Origin: Zymoseptoria tritici IPO323
Taxonomy: Eukaryota; Ascomycota; Dothideomycetes; Mycosphaerellales; Mycosphaerellaceae
Assembly (NCBI RefSeq): GCF_000219625.1
Contig: NC_018213.1
Span: 620,001-684,000 of the forward strand
Length of the DNA: 64,000 bases
Direction: 5' to 3'
How positions within the stretch are numbered: the first letter of the stretch is position 1; each line of letters opens with the position of its first letter. Made by a program: the position numbers and the translations under genes. The notes beneath the pieces were generated by a model. It had not been told where the DNA came from. It saw nothing but the letters and a program-made list of their open reading frames with translations, and searched no databases. Positions 46,331 through 58,155 of this stretch are shown here, one piece after another.

Positions 46331-47459
46331 TTAAGGGTAGAAGGGCTCGTCGTCGTCGTCGTCGGTACTATTGCCCTTATCCTTAGCCTTATTATCGGCA
46401 TTACTAGCGGCTAGCTATTTAATAGCCGCTAGTGTTGCTGCCGCTCTAAGGCTCGTAAAGTAAGCAATAACTATGTCGTTGAGGAGGTCTGCTTTAGTAT
46501 AGATTGCTTCTATTATAGCTACCCTATCGGCTATGTTAGTAGTCTCCTTCTTTACTGTCTCCTTCTATGCGTTATAAGCAACACGAGCGGCTTCCTTAGC
46601 CTCCTTCTACGCTGCAAGATCCTTATTAATGCGGTTAAGGGTGCGCTAAACAGCTAGCACTAGAATGTTATGCCCTTTATGCCTTATTACTACGTCCTTA
46701 CGGAATAATATTAAGAGCTCGTTATATATAGCGTCCTTCTGCTAGCTCTTGCTCTTGCTTATAGCTACTAGCTTATTAGAGCGTATTCGTTCCTTACGAG
46801 CGATAGTCTAACGTGCCCTTACAAGCCCTTGCCTTATTGCCTTAACCGCTCTAAGGGCAACAATGCGTTGTCTACAATGCTAGACTGTAGCATTAAGATG
46901 CTCCTTGTTAGCTAGCTTAGCGAGTAGCTTATTACGGAAGGAAGCATTAAACCGCTGCCCCTTAGTAACTAGCTTCTTAGTAGCCTTCCGTTATATCGAT
47001 CGTGCAGTACTCTTACGGAGTTTAGTGTTTTCTACGAGTAGGAGGTTATACGAGTCTACTACAATTACAATGCCCTTAATAGCTTGCTTATATAACCGGC
47101 TAATCCTCTTACCCTCGTCCTTACTAATAGACTTAATTAGCTCGTTATGTAGCGCTATCTTAGAGGCTGTCCTTTTTAACCGATTGCGTATAGCTAGCGT
47201 ATATCGAGGGGAGCTTATTTCCTACAGAGGCTGTTATAAGGGCGTTGCTAGTAGTCGTGCTGCTCGTAATAAGGGCGTTAGTAGATCGTTCTTATCTACG
47301 TAAAACGAGCCTAATAGTGCGAATTAAGTAGGTACGATTTAAGTGCGCTTCTTCGGTAGTAAGACGTCGGTAACGAGTGTTAGTAGTAGCTTGCTAAGGA
47401 CTGCTTATGCATTAAGAGGTATAATTCTAGTCGTTCTAAACGTAGCCTTAATATTTAGC
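46331..47459 (-). pseudogene. pogo transposase, C-terminal part
   Basis: Continuation of the transposase after the chromovirus. It starts NIKATFRTTRIIPLNA, continues through a Lys/Arg-rich probable coiled coil (KLRKSTARS, HLNATV, RKERIRSNKL) and an acidic tail (DDDDDEPFYP) to a TAA at 46331-46333. Joining 56394-55256, one TTAGC and 47454-46331 gives 2268 bases, exactly 756 codons, which supports both endpoints. Confidence 0.75.
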
Positions 47460-47674
47460 TGTTACATCTGCCTCCGCCGAATACCGACAATCGGCATCTA
47501 ATCCCCTGCCTTAGCGGCATATGCACCCCTACTAAGGCCTTTCGAGCTCGTTCGAGCTAGATTACGCCTGTATTATAAGGATACGTAGAATCTCCTCCTT
47601 CCGAGAGAGTATCGAATCGAGTCCGTTCTAAAGTAATTTATACTGCTACTCTATTCTTAACTGCACCTTTTATA
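47460..47674 (+). repeat. 5' LTR of the second chromovirus
   Basis: 215 bases, TGTTACATCTG...CCTTTTATA; the terminal CA is mutated to TA. It differs from the 3' LTR by transitions (CCTGCC/CCTACC, TATGCAC/TATACAC). Confidence 0.93.
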
Positions 47675-47699
47675 TACGATTCGATCCTCCCTATAGTAC

Positions 47700-50600
47700 G
47701 ACGAATTACTTCCGAGATAGCTTCGTCTCGTCCCGGCTTATTAGGGAGCAAGAGCACCCGTCGCCGTACGAACGAACCCGCTAACGACCCAGAGACTATA
47801 GAAACCCCTACTTAGACTACCGTTAGCGACGACGAAGACGCCGAAGGCGGGCCTAAAAACCTAGAAGAACCTATTAGGTACTAGGATGCCGCTAACGAGG
47901 GCAAAGAAGAACCGGAGAACCCTCTATAGGAAGAAGACACTCTACCTAAGGGAGAAGAAGATAATATTAATAAACAAATCCGTAAGGAAGAGGCCGCTAC
48001 CGCTAGATAGGAGCGCCTCCTCTAGCTTAGCCTTCTTTAGGTACGCAATAAGGCTATAAGGAACTGCATCGCCTAGGTATAGAACGGATCTATCCCTACT
48101 ATCCTGCCCGATGCCCTAGTTCGGCTATCTATCCCTAAGAACACGCTCCTAAAGGCCCGGAATCCCTACATCTTCGAGGGAAAGAACTGCGCCGACTAGG
48201 AATAGTAGTAGGAAGACATTAACCGAGCAATTAACCGGGCTAGTATAGCTACCGACGAAGAAAAGATAGAATTCGCTAAAGAATAGATAGCGAGACCCTA
48301 AAAGTAGCACTAGAAGCGCTACCTTCTTAACAAGTTACCTATTCGGCTAATATAAAGCAATATATAGCTCGTAATACTAGATTCTATAGGTACAAAAGAC
48401 GAACGCACCTAAAGAGCTATAGATAATATTAAAGAGGCTAAATAGGGCGACAGGACCCTAACCGGGCTAATAAACTATCTAAAAGAATAGTAGGATAAGA
48501 TCGGTTGTACCGACATTCCTAGGATAATCTATAAATTTAAGGGAGCTCTTACCCCGGCAGTTAGAAACAGGCTCGAATAGGGCTAAGTTACCCTTACGAC
48601 CCTCGTAGATGCGGAGGAACGAGCTAATATATCGTACCGACAGATATAGGAATTTAACAAAAAACGCTTAGTAAAGACTTCCGTCGACGAAACTAATAGA
48701 AGGCACCTAAACAAAAACAATAAGCCCCTAAGTAGGCCGAGAAGGGCTAAAACCCCCCCGAAGGCGGCTAATAAGGAGAAGTCGGCTACCGCCTACTAGA
48801 TATGTAGTAAAGAGGGCTACCGGCGCTAGGAATGCCCTAATAAGGACTAGTTAGGAAAAGGGAGAGCCTGTAGTAGATCTCCTCTAACCGCTACGGGTTA
48901 AGTCTAGTACTTAGAGGCCTAAAGAAAGGCTGCCGAGCTAGGAGGAATTACCCGAACTATAGGGGAAGGGCTAATACGCCTTAAAGTAGAGATATAGGGT
49001 CCTAATAGGACTAAGACACTCCGAGCACTACTCGATTACGGAGCGCAAAGTAACTTTATAGACAATATAGTAGCTAAAGAGCTAGGCCTAAGCCCCGAGT
49101 TAGGGCAAACGGCCTAATACGTAGTACTAAACGGCTAGAGGATAGCTATTTAGGGAGAATGCTGCGTCCCGTTTAAAGTAACGGACACTTAAGGATATAT
49201 AAGAGGATATATAGAAACCTTCGTAGTCGGAAGAATCTACGGGTTCTAACTAGTCCTCGGCATGCCCTAGCTAGAACGATAGAACCCGAGGGTGAACTTT
49301 ATCTACAAAAGCGTTACCTAGAAGGGGACGAAGGGTAGACAATAGAGGCCGGTTAGGCTCGTCTTACCCGAAGAGTTCTAGAAGGACGCCTCCGGCATCC
49401 CCTCGGGGCGCGTTTAGGCCCTTGCCGCTTAACGTATAGACGACGCGCTAAAAGAACCGGAACTTCTAAGCGAATTCTCGGATTTCGCGGACGTTTTCGT
49501 AGAAGGAAACGAGTCCCTTCTCCCTAAGACGGGGCCGAATAAGCTTAGTATCGACCTCGAAGAAGGTAAGGAGGCCCTATATAGCCTATTATACAACCTC
49601 TCTATAATAGAACTAGAGACTCTACGCAACTACCTCGCTAATAGCCTAGAAAAGGGGTAGATCCGCTCCTCGACCTCCCTAGTAGGGGTAGGCATCCTCT
49701 TTATAAAGAAAAAGGACGGTAGCCTACGTCTATACGTCGACTATAGGGCCCTTAATGCCGTTACTATTAAGAATAGACACGCCCTACCCCTCGTCTAGGA
49801 ATCGCTAGACTAGCTAGCGCCGGTAAAGTTCTTTACAAAGCTAGATATATAAGACGCGTACTATCGTATCCGAATTAAGGAGAGCGACTAGTAGAAAACT
49901 ACCTTTCGGACGAGGTATAGCTACTTTAAGTACACTATAGTCCCGTTTAGGCTAACTAACGCCCTAGTAGTGTTCTAAGGATATATAAACTACGCCCTCT
50001 GGGGCCTACTAGACTACTATATTATAGTATACCTCGACGATATTTTAATATACTTATAAGATGCCGAAAGCTATAAGAAACACGTTAGGATAGTCCTCGA
50101 GAGACTTAGAAGATACCGACTCTTTACTAAACTATTAAAGTACGAGTTCTTTAAGCGGCAAGTCGGCTACCTTAGGTTCGTAGTAACCCTAAAAAGGGTC
50201 GAAATAAAGGTAGAAAGGATCTAAGCTATTGCTAACTAGCCCCTTCTGGCCTTAGTTAGGAACATTCGCATCTTTATCGGATTTGCGAACTACTACCGCT
50301 AGTTTATTAAGGGATTCTCCCGCATAGCTAGCCTACTAAACCGCTTAATAGAGAGAGGCCTAAATAGTACTAAAGGCGGACACCGATAGAGAAAGGAGGA
50401 ATTAGTTCCCTTCGAACTCCTACCTAACGCAGTACAAGCATTCTAGCAGTTAAAGACTAGGTTTATTAAAGCGCCTATCTTATAGCATTTCGACCTAAAA
50501 CTGCCTATCCGCGTCGTAATAGATGCCTCTAGGTTCGCCGTTAGGGTAGTACTGTCCTAACCGCATAAAACGGAGGGCAAAATGCACTAGCACCTAGTAG

Positions 50601-52585
50601 CCTTCTTCTCTAGTAAGATAAACGCGGCCGAAAGGAACTATAATATATACGATTAAGAGCTTCTCGCTATAGTCGAGGCCTTTAAGCACTAGAGACACTA
50701 CGTTAAGGGCGCTTCGCACTAAATTAAGGTCTTAATAGACTATTATAACCTAAAATAGTTTATAACAACTAAGCAACTAAGCCGAAGACAGGTAAGATAG
50801 GCAGAGCAGCTATTAAACGTCGACTTCTGTATAACGTATAACCTAGGGTCGCTTAATACCGCCGCGGACGGAGTAAGTAGACGCCTAGACCTAGAAGATA
50901 GGGACTACTCGGGACGGTAGATTAACGAGAGCGACAGTGCTCCTACATTAGATACCCTTCGGTACTAACTAGGTCTGTCCGAGGGAACGACGGCCGAATC
51001 TAGCCCCGTCCGGTTTATAATAGTAGTTATAACCTACTATCTATAGCTCGCTAGGACCTACTATAGCAAAATGTATATAATAGCGAGCACTCTAATAGAA
51101 GAATTATTAGACTCCCCGTTAATTAATACAATACGCGAAAGCCTAAAACATAACCCTATAGCATCGATAGTCGAACTAGCTATAAATAACCCGGATCCGC
51201 CGGAATAGACCTAAAGGTAGGCTATATAGGGCGAATTCCTCTTCTACGAACGGAAACTGTACGTGCCTACGGGCCTAGTACGCCTAGCAGCTCTCTGCTA
51301 GTACTATAACGATCCCCTAGCCGGCTACTTTAGTTTTAAACGGACCCTAGAGCTGTTGCAACAGTCGTTCTACTAGCTAGATATAAGAAAATACGTTAAG
51401 GACTACGTAAACAGCTGCTAGACATACGATAGGGCGAAGCTATAGCGATATAGCCTATACGGAGAACTCTATACGGAAACTCTACTAAACGGGCCCTAGG
51501 AGGACCTAACATTAGATTTTATTACCGATCTACCCCTAAGTACGTTTATAGGGCATATATACGACTTAATCCTCGTCGTTATAGATAGGTAGTCTAAAAT
51601 AGCCTACTATATTCCCGTATAGAAAGACATTAATATAGAAACCCTCGCGGAGGTCTTCCTAAGAGAGATCTTCTACCTTTACGGAACTCCTAAGTTAATT
51701 ACGTCCGACAGAGGACTAATCCTTATATCTAAGTTCTAGAGTACGCTCTACTACTACCTTAGGGTCCGAAGGGGCCTAAGCACTACATATTACCCCTAAA
51801 CGGACAGTTAGACGGAGTGTTAGAACTAAACGCTAGAGCAATACCTACGAGTATACTACAACTACGAACAGGACGACTAGGTACAGATGCTGTCGGTAGC
51901 CGAATTCTCTTACAACGATAGCGTTTATGCGACAATAGGGGTAACACTATTCTAAGTATATAACGTTCGCGATCTAATTACCGCTAGATAGCCTAACCTG
52001 CCCTAATTAGAGGGCAAAGCTCCTAGTGCGGCGGAGATAGCGCATAGAGTAATCAGCCTATAGAAAACGCTACATAAAAGACTAGCTACGTTATAGGAGA
52101 GACACGCACGATACTACAATGCTCGCAAAACTGCGAAAACATATAAGGTTAGCGACCGTATGTACCTCTCTACTTAATATTTAAAGTCTATCCGGCCGTC
52201 GGAAAAGCTCGATTATAAGTATGTCGGCCTATATAGGATTAAGCGAGTCGTAAACGACGTCGCGTATACGCTAGAACTACCGGAAACGATAAACATCTAT
52301 CCTACATTCTACATCTCCCTACTAGAGGAGGAGAAACCTACCAAAATTACTAAACGGGCCTAGAAGAGCCTAAAGGAGATCCGATTAGAGGACCCCGACG
52401 TTTATATAGTAGACAAGATCCTAAAGCGTAAAAAACAATATAGCAGATAGATATATAGGGTCGCGTAGAAGGGTTGGCCCGCGTCTAAAAACACTTAGGA
52501 ACCTACGACTTATATTAGCCCTACTACGATAAGAGCATTTAATAGAAGCATAGGAGGTACTAAGGGCGGTAGACTAGTACGATAG
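47700..52585 (+). pseudogene. Gag-Pol polyprotein of the second chromovirus
   Basis: One continuous frame (stop TAG 52583-52585) with many TAG/TAA codons. Gag is charged. The zinc knuckle is at about 48794-48835, where its His is now Tyr and Trp positions are stops. Next are protease LLDYGAQSNFID near 49028, RT with [12 protein letters not shown] near 49730, FFTKLDI near 49830 and YLDDILIYL at 50030, and RNase H DASRFAVRVVLS near 50521. Integrase follows: LDFITDLP near 51513, DRGL near 51710, and YNDSVYATIG near 51912. The chromodomain is at about 52405-52510 (YIVDKILKRKKQYSR-IYRVA-KGWPASKNT-EP). The ATG is not recognisable, consistent with TG-to-TA change. Frame markers at 48794, 49034, 50030 and 52583 are all in the same phase. 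Confidence 0.88.
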
Positions 52586-53528
52586 ATATACAAACGCGTT
52601 GTTAGTTACTATTAAGGCCTAAAAGACACTAGTTAACACTATATAGACTCCTTAGTCCGGTTCCTAGTTACCTTAAAAAAAAATTCTACCTTAGAAGAAT
52701 TTTACGAACCTAGTAAAATCCTAGGGGGGGAAATTAGGGGCCAAACGGGCCCCTAAGGACGACATTATTACACAACGAGAGACAATCGAGCATAGTAAAG
52801 TTATTTTAATTCTATCTAATCTATAAGTCGCTAAGTCGTAGCAAAAAGAAACAACCCGGGCGTTACCGCGCCTATTAGTCCTAAAATAGGCCTAAAAGAG
52901 GCTAAAAGAGACAAAAGAAATATAAAAAAGCGCTTACATGCTTATTCCTTAGGCTCGAGGTCCCTAGAGAGGTCGTACTCGGTCGGACGGAGTACTCCCT
53001 CTATAACGGAGGCCTTCGAGCCCTTCTTAGCGCCTGTACGGGTATAGACAGTGTCTAGAGCGGCCGAAAGGGCCCGAACGCGACGCCTTAGGCGGTCCTC
53101 GGTAGATCCTTAGGCTAGAATAAGTCGCTTGTAGGGGGTATCGGGCACTTCTTTACCCTATTAGGGTTAGTAGGGCACTTTTAGGTAAGGAGGGACCTAA
53201 ATACTTATAAGCTCCCTCTTTCGCTTTATAGCCTCCTTAGCGAGCAACTTCTCGTGCTTTCTAAGTATAAGCGGTCCCTTCTAGTCGAATTCGTCCTTAC
53301 CTTAGTACAAATAGAGGCCGTTAACACCGGTAAAGGAGTTAAAGCGCCTAAAAGGGGGTTAACGGAGCTAAACAGACCCGAACTAACTACATATACCCCT
53401 AAATGCGTACGTAGATCGCCTTATAGGCCGAACAAGCCGCTGTAGCTATCGCTTCGGTACTATCGGCGGCAATAGCGGCCTTACGGAGCGTATTAGCCCT
53501 CGTAATGTTGCCTTTAACTAGTTCCGGC
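52586..53528 (-). other. Antisense open region between pol and 3' LTR, part 1
   Basis: On the minus strand a protein-like frame starts at an ATG near 54393 across the insert (MPELVKGNITRANTLRKAAIAADSTEA) and continues in RIP-broken form towards 52950. A G/C-rich block (AGGGGGGGAAATTAGGGG, about 52731) follows pol. Not identified; see the part beyond the insert. Confidence 0.4.
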
Positions 53529-54374
53529 GGTCGGCGACGAGGAACACCTGTACGTAGTGCCGGCTACGAACCTGCGACGATACCGTCGTTGCAGAGCTAA
53601 GTTTCCTCCGGAGGATTGGAGAGGCCGTCGATCCCTCTTCCCTTACAACAACAACACGACCTAGAGGTACGCCTCCTATTAAAACACAAGCTATAGAACA
53701 ACAGCACGATTCGAACGAATAGCCCTCTACGCTACGAACGAGAAGAAGAAAGAAGCAGTCCACTCTGCCCTATACGCGCACCTCCTCGAAATCCGAATCG
53801 AAATCGCATGTCCCTTCTCTAGAGACTTCGTCGCCCTCGAAGGAAGTATACATACACTTTAAAGAGCTGGAACAACGGTAGAATCCACAACTCTACGATT
53901 AACCTACGTTATCGTAGATAGAACTGCTACTACGATACTACAAAGGCATATTAAGGACAAGAGAAGGCAGCGAGTTAGACAGCTGCCTTTTGCGCCTTTG
54001 CGCTACATCGCCTTGCGCTACATCTCTTTCGAATTCGTAGCGTATGTGCGAAGCGGAAGGATCCGCTAAAAATTCTACAAAAAGCTTAGCGCGAAAATTC
54101 TGCAGCCCTAGCTGTAGACAACGATACGCGAAAATTCTACAGCCCCGGCTGTACGACACTCGTTGGATTTCCTTTGTTTTGCGCTGCTTTTAAAGTCCTT
54201 CGGTAGATTCTGCTTTGTAGATTCTACCTTAGGCACGGGGTTTTCCCCTAAGGTTAAAGAATACCGAAAGAATTTGATTGTAAATAGATCTACTGCCTTA
54301 CGCGCAAGGCCGTCCTACATAGTCTTGGACTCCGAAAGGACGTAAATAGAACAAACAAACAAACAAACAAACAA
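53529..54374 (+). mobile_element. LINE-derived 846-bp insertion with (ACAA)n tail
   Basis: Flanked by a 14-bp duplication TAACTAGTTCCGGC (53515-53528 and 54375-54388) and ending in (ACAA)n at 54352-54374: the hallmarks of target-primed retrotransposition. Its last 150-200 bases (TTTAAAGTCCTTCGG..., GGCACGGG, CCTAAGGT, CGTCCTACATAGT, GGACGTAAAT) align with the 3' end of the LINE at 42342. The 5' part holds an open, RIP-broken frame, possibly the LINE's first ORF, and a tandem duplication of about 39 bases (GCGAAAATTCT...) near 54090-54160. It is a short or internally deleted LINE relative. Confidence 0.8.
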
Positions 54375-54388
54375 TAACTAGTTCCGGC

Positions 54389-55021
54389 ATCTTTTAACTA
54401 TATTAGCCCCCGAAAGCCCCCTTTTAACCCTATGTATATATACCTAGAAACAATCGCGGTTAGAGCAATTATAACACTTTAGGTAATATTCGTCCTTATT
54501 ATTAGCTACCTACTTATCCGGCGAGTCGCGCGCAAAGAGGTAGAACTAGGCTAAATCGGCCTTGTTCGAGGGCTTGTTAAGGTAGTTAATGTACGGATTG
54601 CCCTTAAAGATGCCGTTAGTAGCGAATTGCTTACGTTAGGTCGCGATAGAGGCAGGTTGCGTTATAATAGGCTCGTTCGGTCGCGGATAGGGTCGTTTAG
54701 TAAGAATAGCGGTTTTTCGATAAAATTCGAGGTCGTCCGGTAGAAGATAGGGCTAGAAGGGAACTAAACGCTACGTTAGCACTATATAGGCTACAAATGC
54801 CCCTTAGGGGGGCACTTTTAGACCTATTTAGCTATCGGATAGGGTTAAGTTATACTTACTAAGTCTATATAAGGTTGTTAAAGAAGAGAAGAATTCGAGG
54901 GATCCAAGCCTAGGTTTTAAAGCCGCGGTAGACCCTAATTAAGGCCTTAGGCTATTAAACTTAGCAAACACTAAAAAGAATTTACTCGAGGTAAAACCGT
55001 TTAGAGCGCGACGCTCTACAT
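54389..55021 (-). other. Antisense open region between pol and 3' LTR, part 2
   Basis: The minus strand reads as a protein-like frame with few stops (PYPRPNEPIITQPAS, NGIFKGNPYINYLNKP, then YYLKCYNCSNRDCF with a CxxC). This suggests an antisense accessory gene carried by the element; homology unknown. Confidence 0.4.
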
Positions 55022-55035
55022 AAGGAGGGGGGCTA

Positions 55036-55250
55036 TGTTACATCTGCCTCCGCCGAATACCGACAATCGGCATCTAATCCCCTACCTTAGCGGCATATAC
55101 ACCCCTACTAAGGCCTTTCGAGCTCGTTCGAGCTAGATTACGCCTATATTATAAGGATACGTAGAATCTCCTCCTTCCGAGAGAGTATCGAATCGAGTCC
55201 GTTCTAAAGTAATTTATACTACTACTCTATTCTTAACTGCACCTTTTACA
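55036..55250 (+). repeat. 3' LTR of the second chromovirus
   Basis: 215 bases, TGTTACATCTG...CCTTTTACA with intact TG...CA ends, preceded by the polypurine tract. Confidence 0.93.
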
Positions 55251-55255
55251 TTAGC

Positions 55256-56394
55256 TTATTAAATACTATTGCCCTTATCTCCGTATACATATCTAGGAAG
55301 TCCTCCTTATTAACCTAAGTTAGCCCTTCCTTAGCTATAAGCCTAAGTAGTATTAAGCTATATGCCGCCTTAAGGGGACCGAAGATGCTAATATTAAGAG
55401 GCTACAAAAGGTAAGTAGAGTAGCTTAGTAAACAGATAAGCTATATACGGTTTGTAAGGGCGTAGTTAATAAACTCGAGGTCCTTATGTGTTAAGTAGCT
55501 ATCTATAATAAGCAGTCGCTAGCGGTTAGGAGCAGAAGGTAGACTAGTAGTATTAAAGTGTTGTAGCTATACGATGCTATTGTCTCTATTACTCTAGCTA
55601 TTATTAGTAATTGTAAGGAATGCCTTATCGACAAAGCGAGCTTAGAATGTTGTTAGTAGGCTCCTTGTTATCTGCCTCGCTCTAAAGATAATATAGGGTA
55701 GCACCTATGCACTAGTAGCACTAATAGCCTTAATTACTATAGCCTATTTACGAGCTCTAGGTTATAAGAATTGTATAGTAGCCGCTAACCTTCTACATAC
55801 GGCTTAATGCATACGGTTAGCTATGCCGAGTATGTAGCTAGTCTTATCTATATTATATGTATCCGGTAGCACGATATCTAGCTCTTACATCGTCTTCTTA
55901 AGCAGCTTAAACTACTCCTTTAAAACCTAAGGGTTTCCTTCTATAGTACGTTAATTAGAGTCCCTCGCTATTACCTATTTTAGTTGTAATATAGGGTGTT
56001 TACTAATAAAGTCTGTAGGCTAGTAGACGCTAATAGGCTCCTTATTAGGGTTATAATTAAGCTAGTAAGTTCGTAGTTACTCTACCTACAGCCTAACTAT
56101 TTTATATACTAGAGGGAAGCCTATATTAATTAGCCGGTTAATGTAGACTATAAGGGCAGCTCGGCTAGCTCTACTTAGTCGATTCTTATGCTCGTGTGCA
56201 ATAGTGCGTTCCTAAGTAACACGGTTTAATCGATTAAGGAAGGTGCTATATAGAAGATCGTAGAGGACGGCGCAATCGATGTAGTGCTAGAATCTACCGG
56301 TGCCCTAGTCTCTAATAGTATTCGTAATAGTGGCCTCCTTCTTAGGCCGTGTTTTAGCATTCTATGCTATACTAGCTAGCGGTCGAGGTGGCAT
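55256..56394 (-). pseudogene. pogo/Fot1 transposase, N-terminal and catalytic part
   Basis: Starts at ATG 56394 (MPPRPLASIA). A helix-turn-helix/CENP-B-like region follows (RTIAHEHKNRLSRASRAALIVYINRLINIGFPL). The DDE domain shows NIDKTSYILGIANRM, then LLIIDSYLTHKDLEFINYAL (second Asp), then PLNISIFGPLKAAYS, where the third acidic residue (Asp in PLDV) is Asn. Several TAG stops are present. The enzyme would have cut and pasted the element at TA sites; the third catalytic Asp is lost by G-to-A, and the gene is cut by the chromovirus. Confidence 0.87.
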
Positions 56395-56551
56395 TATAGT
56401 CGTTGTTTTAAGGGTGTTGTTTTAAAGAGCCCTTAAAAACACGCGTTCAGAGGTAAGATAGAAGTTTGGTTAATTACGGACGATAATTAGTGCGGGAGCC
56501 TCCCGCAGGGGTTAACCGCTGTAAAGCGCTTCCATTTACGGTTTAGCGCCG

Positions 56552-56596
56552 GGCGCTACCAACTTCCAGGTCGTCTAACTTCCTCCTTGCACACGT
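56552..56596 (-). repeat. Right TIR of the pogo element
   Basis: Ends ACACGT before target TA. It is less mutated than the left TIR. Confidence 0.85.
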
Positions 56597-56598
56597 TA

Positions 56599-57744
56599 CC
56601 CTCACTACAGAGGTTATGCTGCATACTAGAAGCAGCAGGCCGCCAGGGAAGTCAGATCGAGCCAACTATTCCCCGTCTTCGAACGAACGTGTACTCCAAT
56701 CCTTCGCCCGACTCCGGCACTGAGCCCTTTATGCGCGAGTTTTAACTGTCGGTCAAAGATGAGCACATTCCAGTGGCTCGGGTCTTCTTTATCATGGCAG
56801 CCATGAATGACTGCGTTCTTGCGGTGTGGAACGACACCACTCTGCAGTCCAAACTTCAGGATTAGGAGAGCCTGGAGCGATTGATAGTCTTGAATTCGAG
56901 GCGACCAAGTTGTACTTCGTAAATGTAAAACTTGCGGTTGGAGCACGACCTGGTAGTGCGAGAGCATTGGGAATTCGTTGCACGTGTCGCCCAGGTCGAC
57001 GTCGTCAATGACAATGATCCAGCGCGCGTGTCACATCGCCTAGTGTTTGGGGATACCAAGTTGGATTGTGTTGTCGAGGGGATTCTCGAATGGTGGGTGA
57101 GGGAGGCTTGCTTCTTCCTTTCAGGAAAATCCTCGATCAGATTCCGGAGCTCCGACCTACGCGAACCATGATTGATGGACGAATCTGAGGAGGTTTTGAC
57201 GCTAACTTCGAGATCGACAAGACTGGCATCGTTATCCATCCATCGGCGGGTACGAAGATTCTGCACAACGTTCCACTCGGAAATGATCTTGTCAGAGTTG
57301 TCTTCGGAAAGGTTGACGATTTTCAGGTCTGGAGGGGCATGCAGAGACCATCTACAACAGAGCTACCCATCAGTTCCGGTATTTCAAATCGAACAGCCTT
57401 GAGGCACTTCCTGGCCGCGCCTTCGAGGGTCTCCCGGGCGGTACCCAAGTCGGCAACCATTTCCAGCCTGTGGTTCACGCTTTCCAAAAGACAAAGATGA
57501 TGGCACGTCAGGCAATCATTACAGACGCGATTGAGGTTACGGCCGAGTAGTCCCTGGAAGAGGGTGCTCTAGGGGAAATGGAAGGTGAATTCGAGATCAA
57601 CACGGAGGGCGTGGCCATTGCACCACGCGGAGGTGTAACTATCTGTCCTAAAAACCCATCGGACATGATTTTTGAGTCTGGAGGGCCCCTCCCAAACAGA
57701 AGAACAACTCGCAGAAAACCAGACCATCAAACATCCCCAAACGC
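56599..57744. pseudogene. Broken, unrecognised coding remnants
   Basis: The sequence has normal composition. On the plus strand two protein-like segments in different frames abut: FEIDKTGIVIHPSAGTKIL...VRVVFGKVDDFQVW (about 57200-57335) and HAETIYNRATHQFRYFKSN...ITDAIEVTAE, then a TAG, SLEEGALGEMEGEFEINTEG (about 57340-57610). The shift near 57335 and the TAG indicate a decayed gene. Minus-strand frames of up to 134 codons overlap them. No family recognised. Confidence 0.4.
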
Positions 57745-58109
57745 CTAATAAGGAAGATCCTCCTGTCCCGTCATACCATCTGCAGGCGCATTCTTCGGGA
57801 CATCTGGGTCAACATCCTTCTTCCGCTCCTTGTTGTTGCGGTGTGCGCGTGGGATCGATTTGCCTCGTGGTCCAGATGGCGGGCTTCCGTTGAGGTTCGC
57901 CGCGCCGCGAATGGTGAACGATGAATTGGTGTTGTTGTTGTGGGGAGCGTTGACCTTGTAGGGGGAGCCGCTATTGTGCGAGGCGCTGCTTCGTCGACGT
58001 TTGCTGGAGTGAGTGCTGAATCCAGGAGATCGCTGCCCGCCCAGACCGTTTTGGTTGAAACTGCCATCCGCGCCAAAAGCGACATTCCGCATCAGAGGGT
58101 TGTCGTAGC
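57745..58109 (-). other. Open frame downstream of HRP1, possible alternative last exon
   Basis: A 121-codon open frame on the HRP1 strand begins directly after a CTGCAG acceptor at 58110-58115 (YDNPLMRNVAFGADGSFNQNGLGG...). It is basic and Ser/Asn-rich and ends TAA at 57745. A weak donor GTGGAC at 58181 would join it in frame to HRP1 (PGG|YDNP) and skip the HRP1 stop. It may be real coding sequence or simply 3' UTR. Confidence 0.35.
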
Positions 58110-58155
58110 CTGCAGTCGGTGACGCGGGAAACGCTCCAGCAATCAGAGGCCCCGC

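Larger units (their letters stand above)
47460..55250 (+). mobile_element. Second Ty3/Gypsy chromovirus, RIP-inactivated
   Basis: A 7791-bp plus-strand LTR retrotransposon: two 215-bp LTRs (47460-47674, 55036-55250), TSD TTAGC (47455-47459, 55251-55255), a polypurine tract AAGGAGGGGGG at 55022-55032, and a single Gag-Pol frame ending in a chromodomain. About 2.4 kb separate pol from the 3' LTR; this space holds an 846-bp LINE-derived insert and antisense open frames. Confidence 0.93.
45805..56596 (-). mobile_element. pogo/Fot1-like DNA transposon, split by a chromovirus
   Basis: About 45-bp terminal inverted repeats beginning ACGTGTGCAAGGAGGAAG, flanked by TA at 45803-45804 and 56597-56598, the Tc1/mariner-pogo target. 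Without the 7.8-kb chromovirus and one TTAGC the element is 2996 bp. It carries one minus-strand transposase gene whose two halves lie on either side of the insert. Confidence 0.9.
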
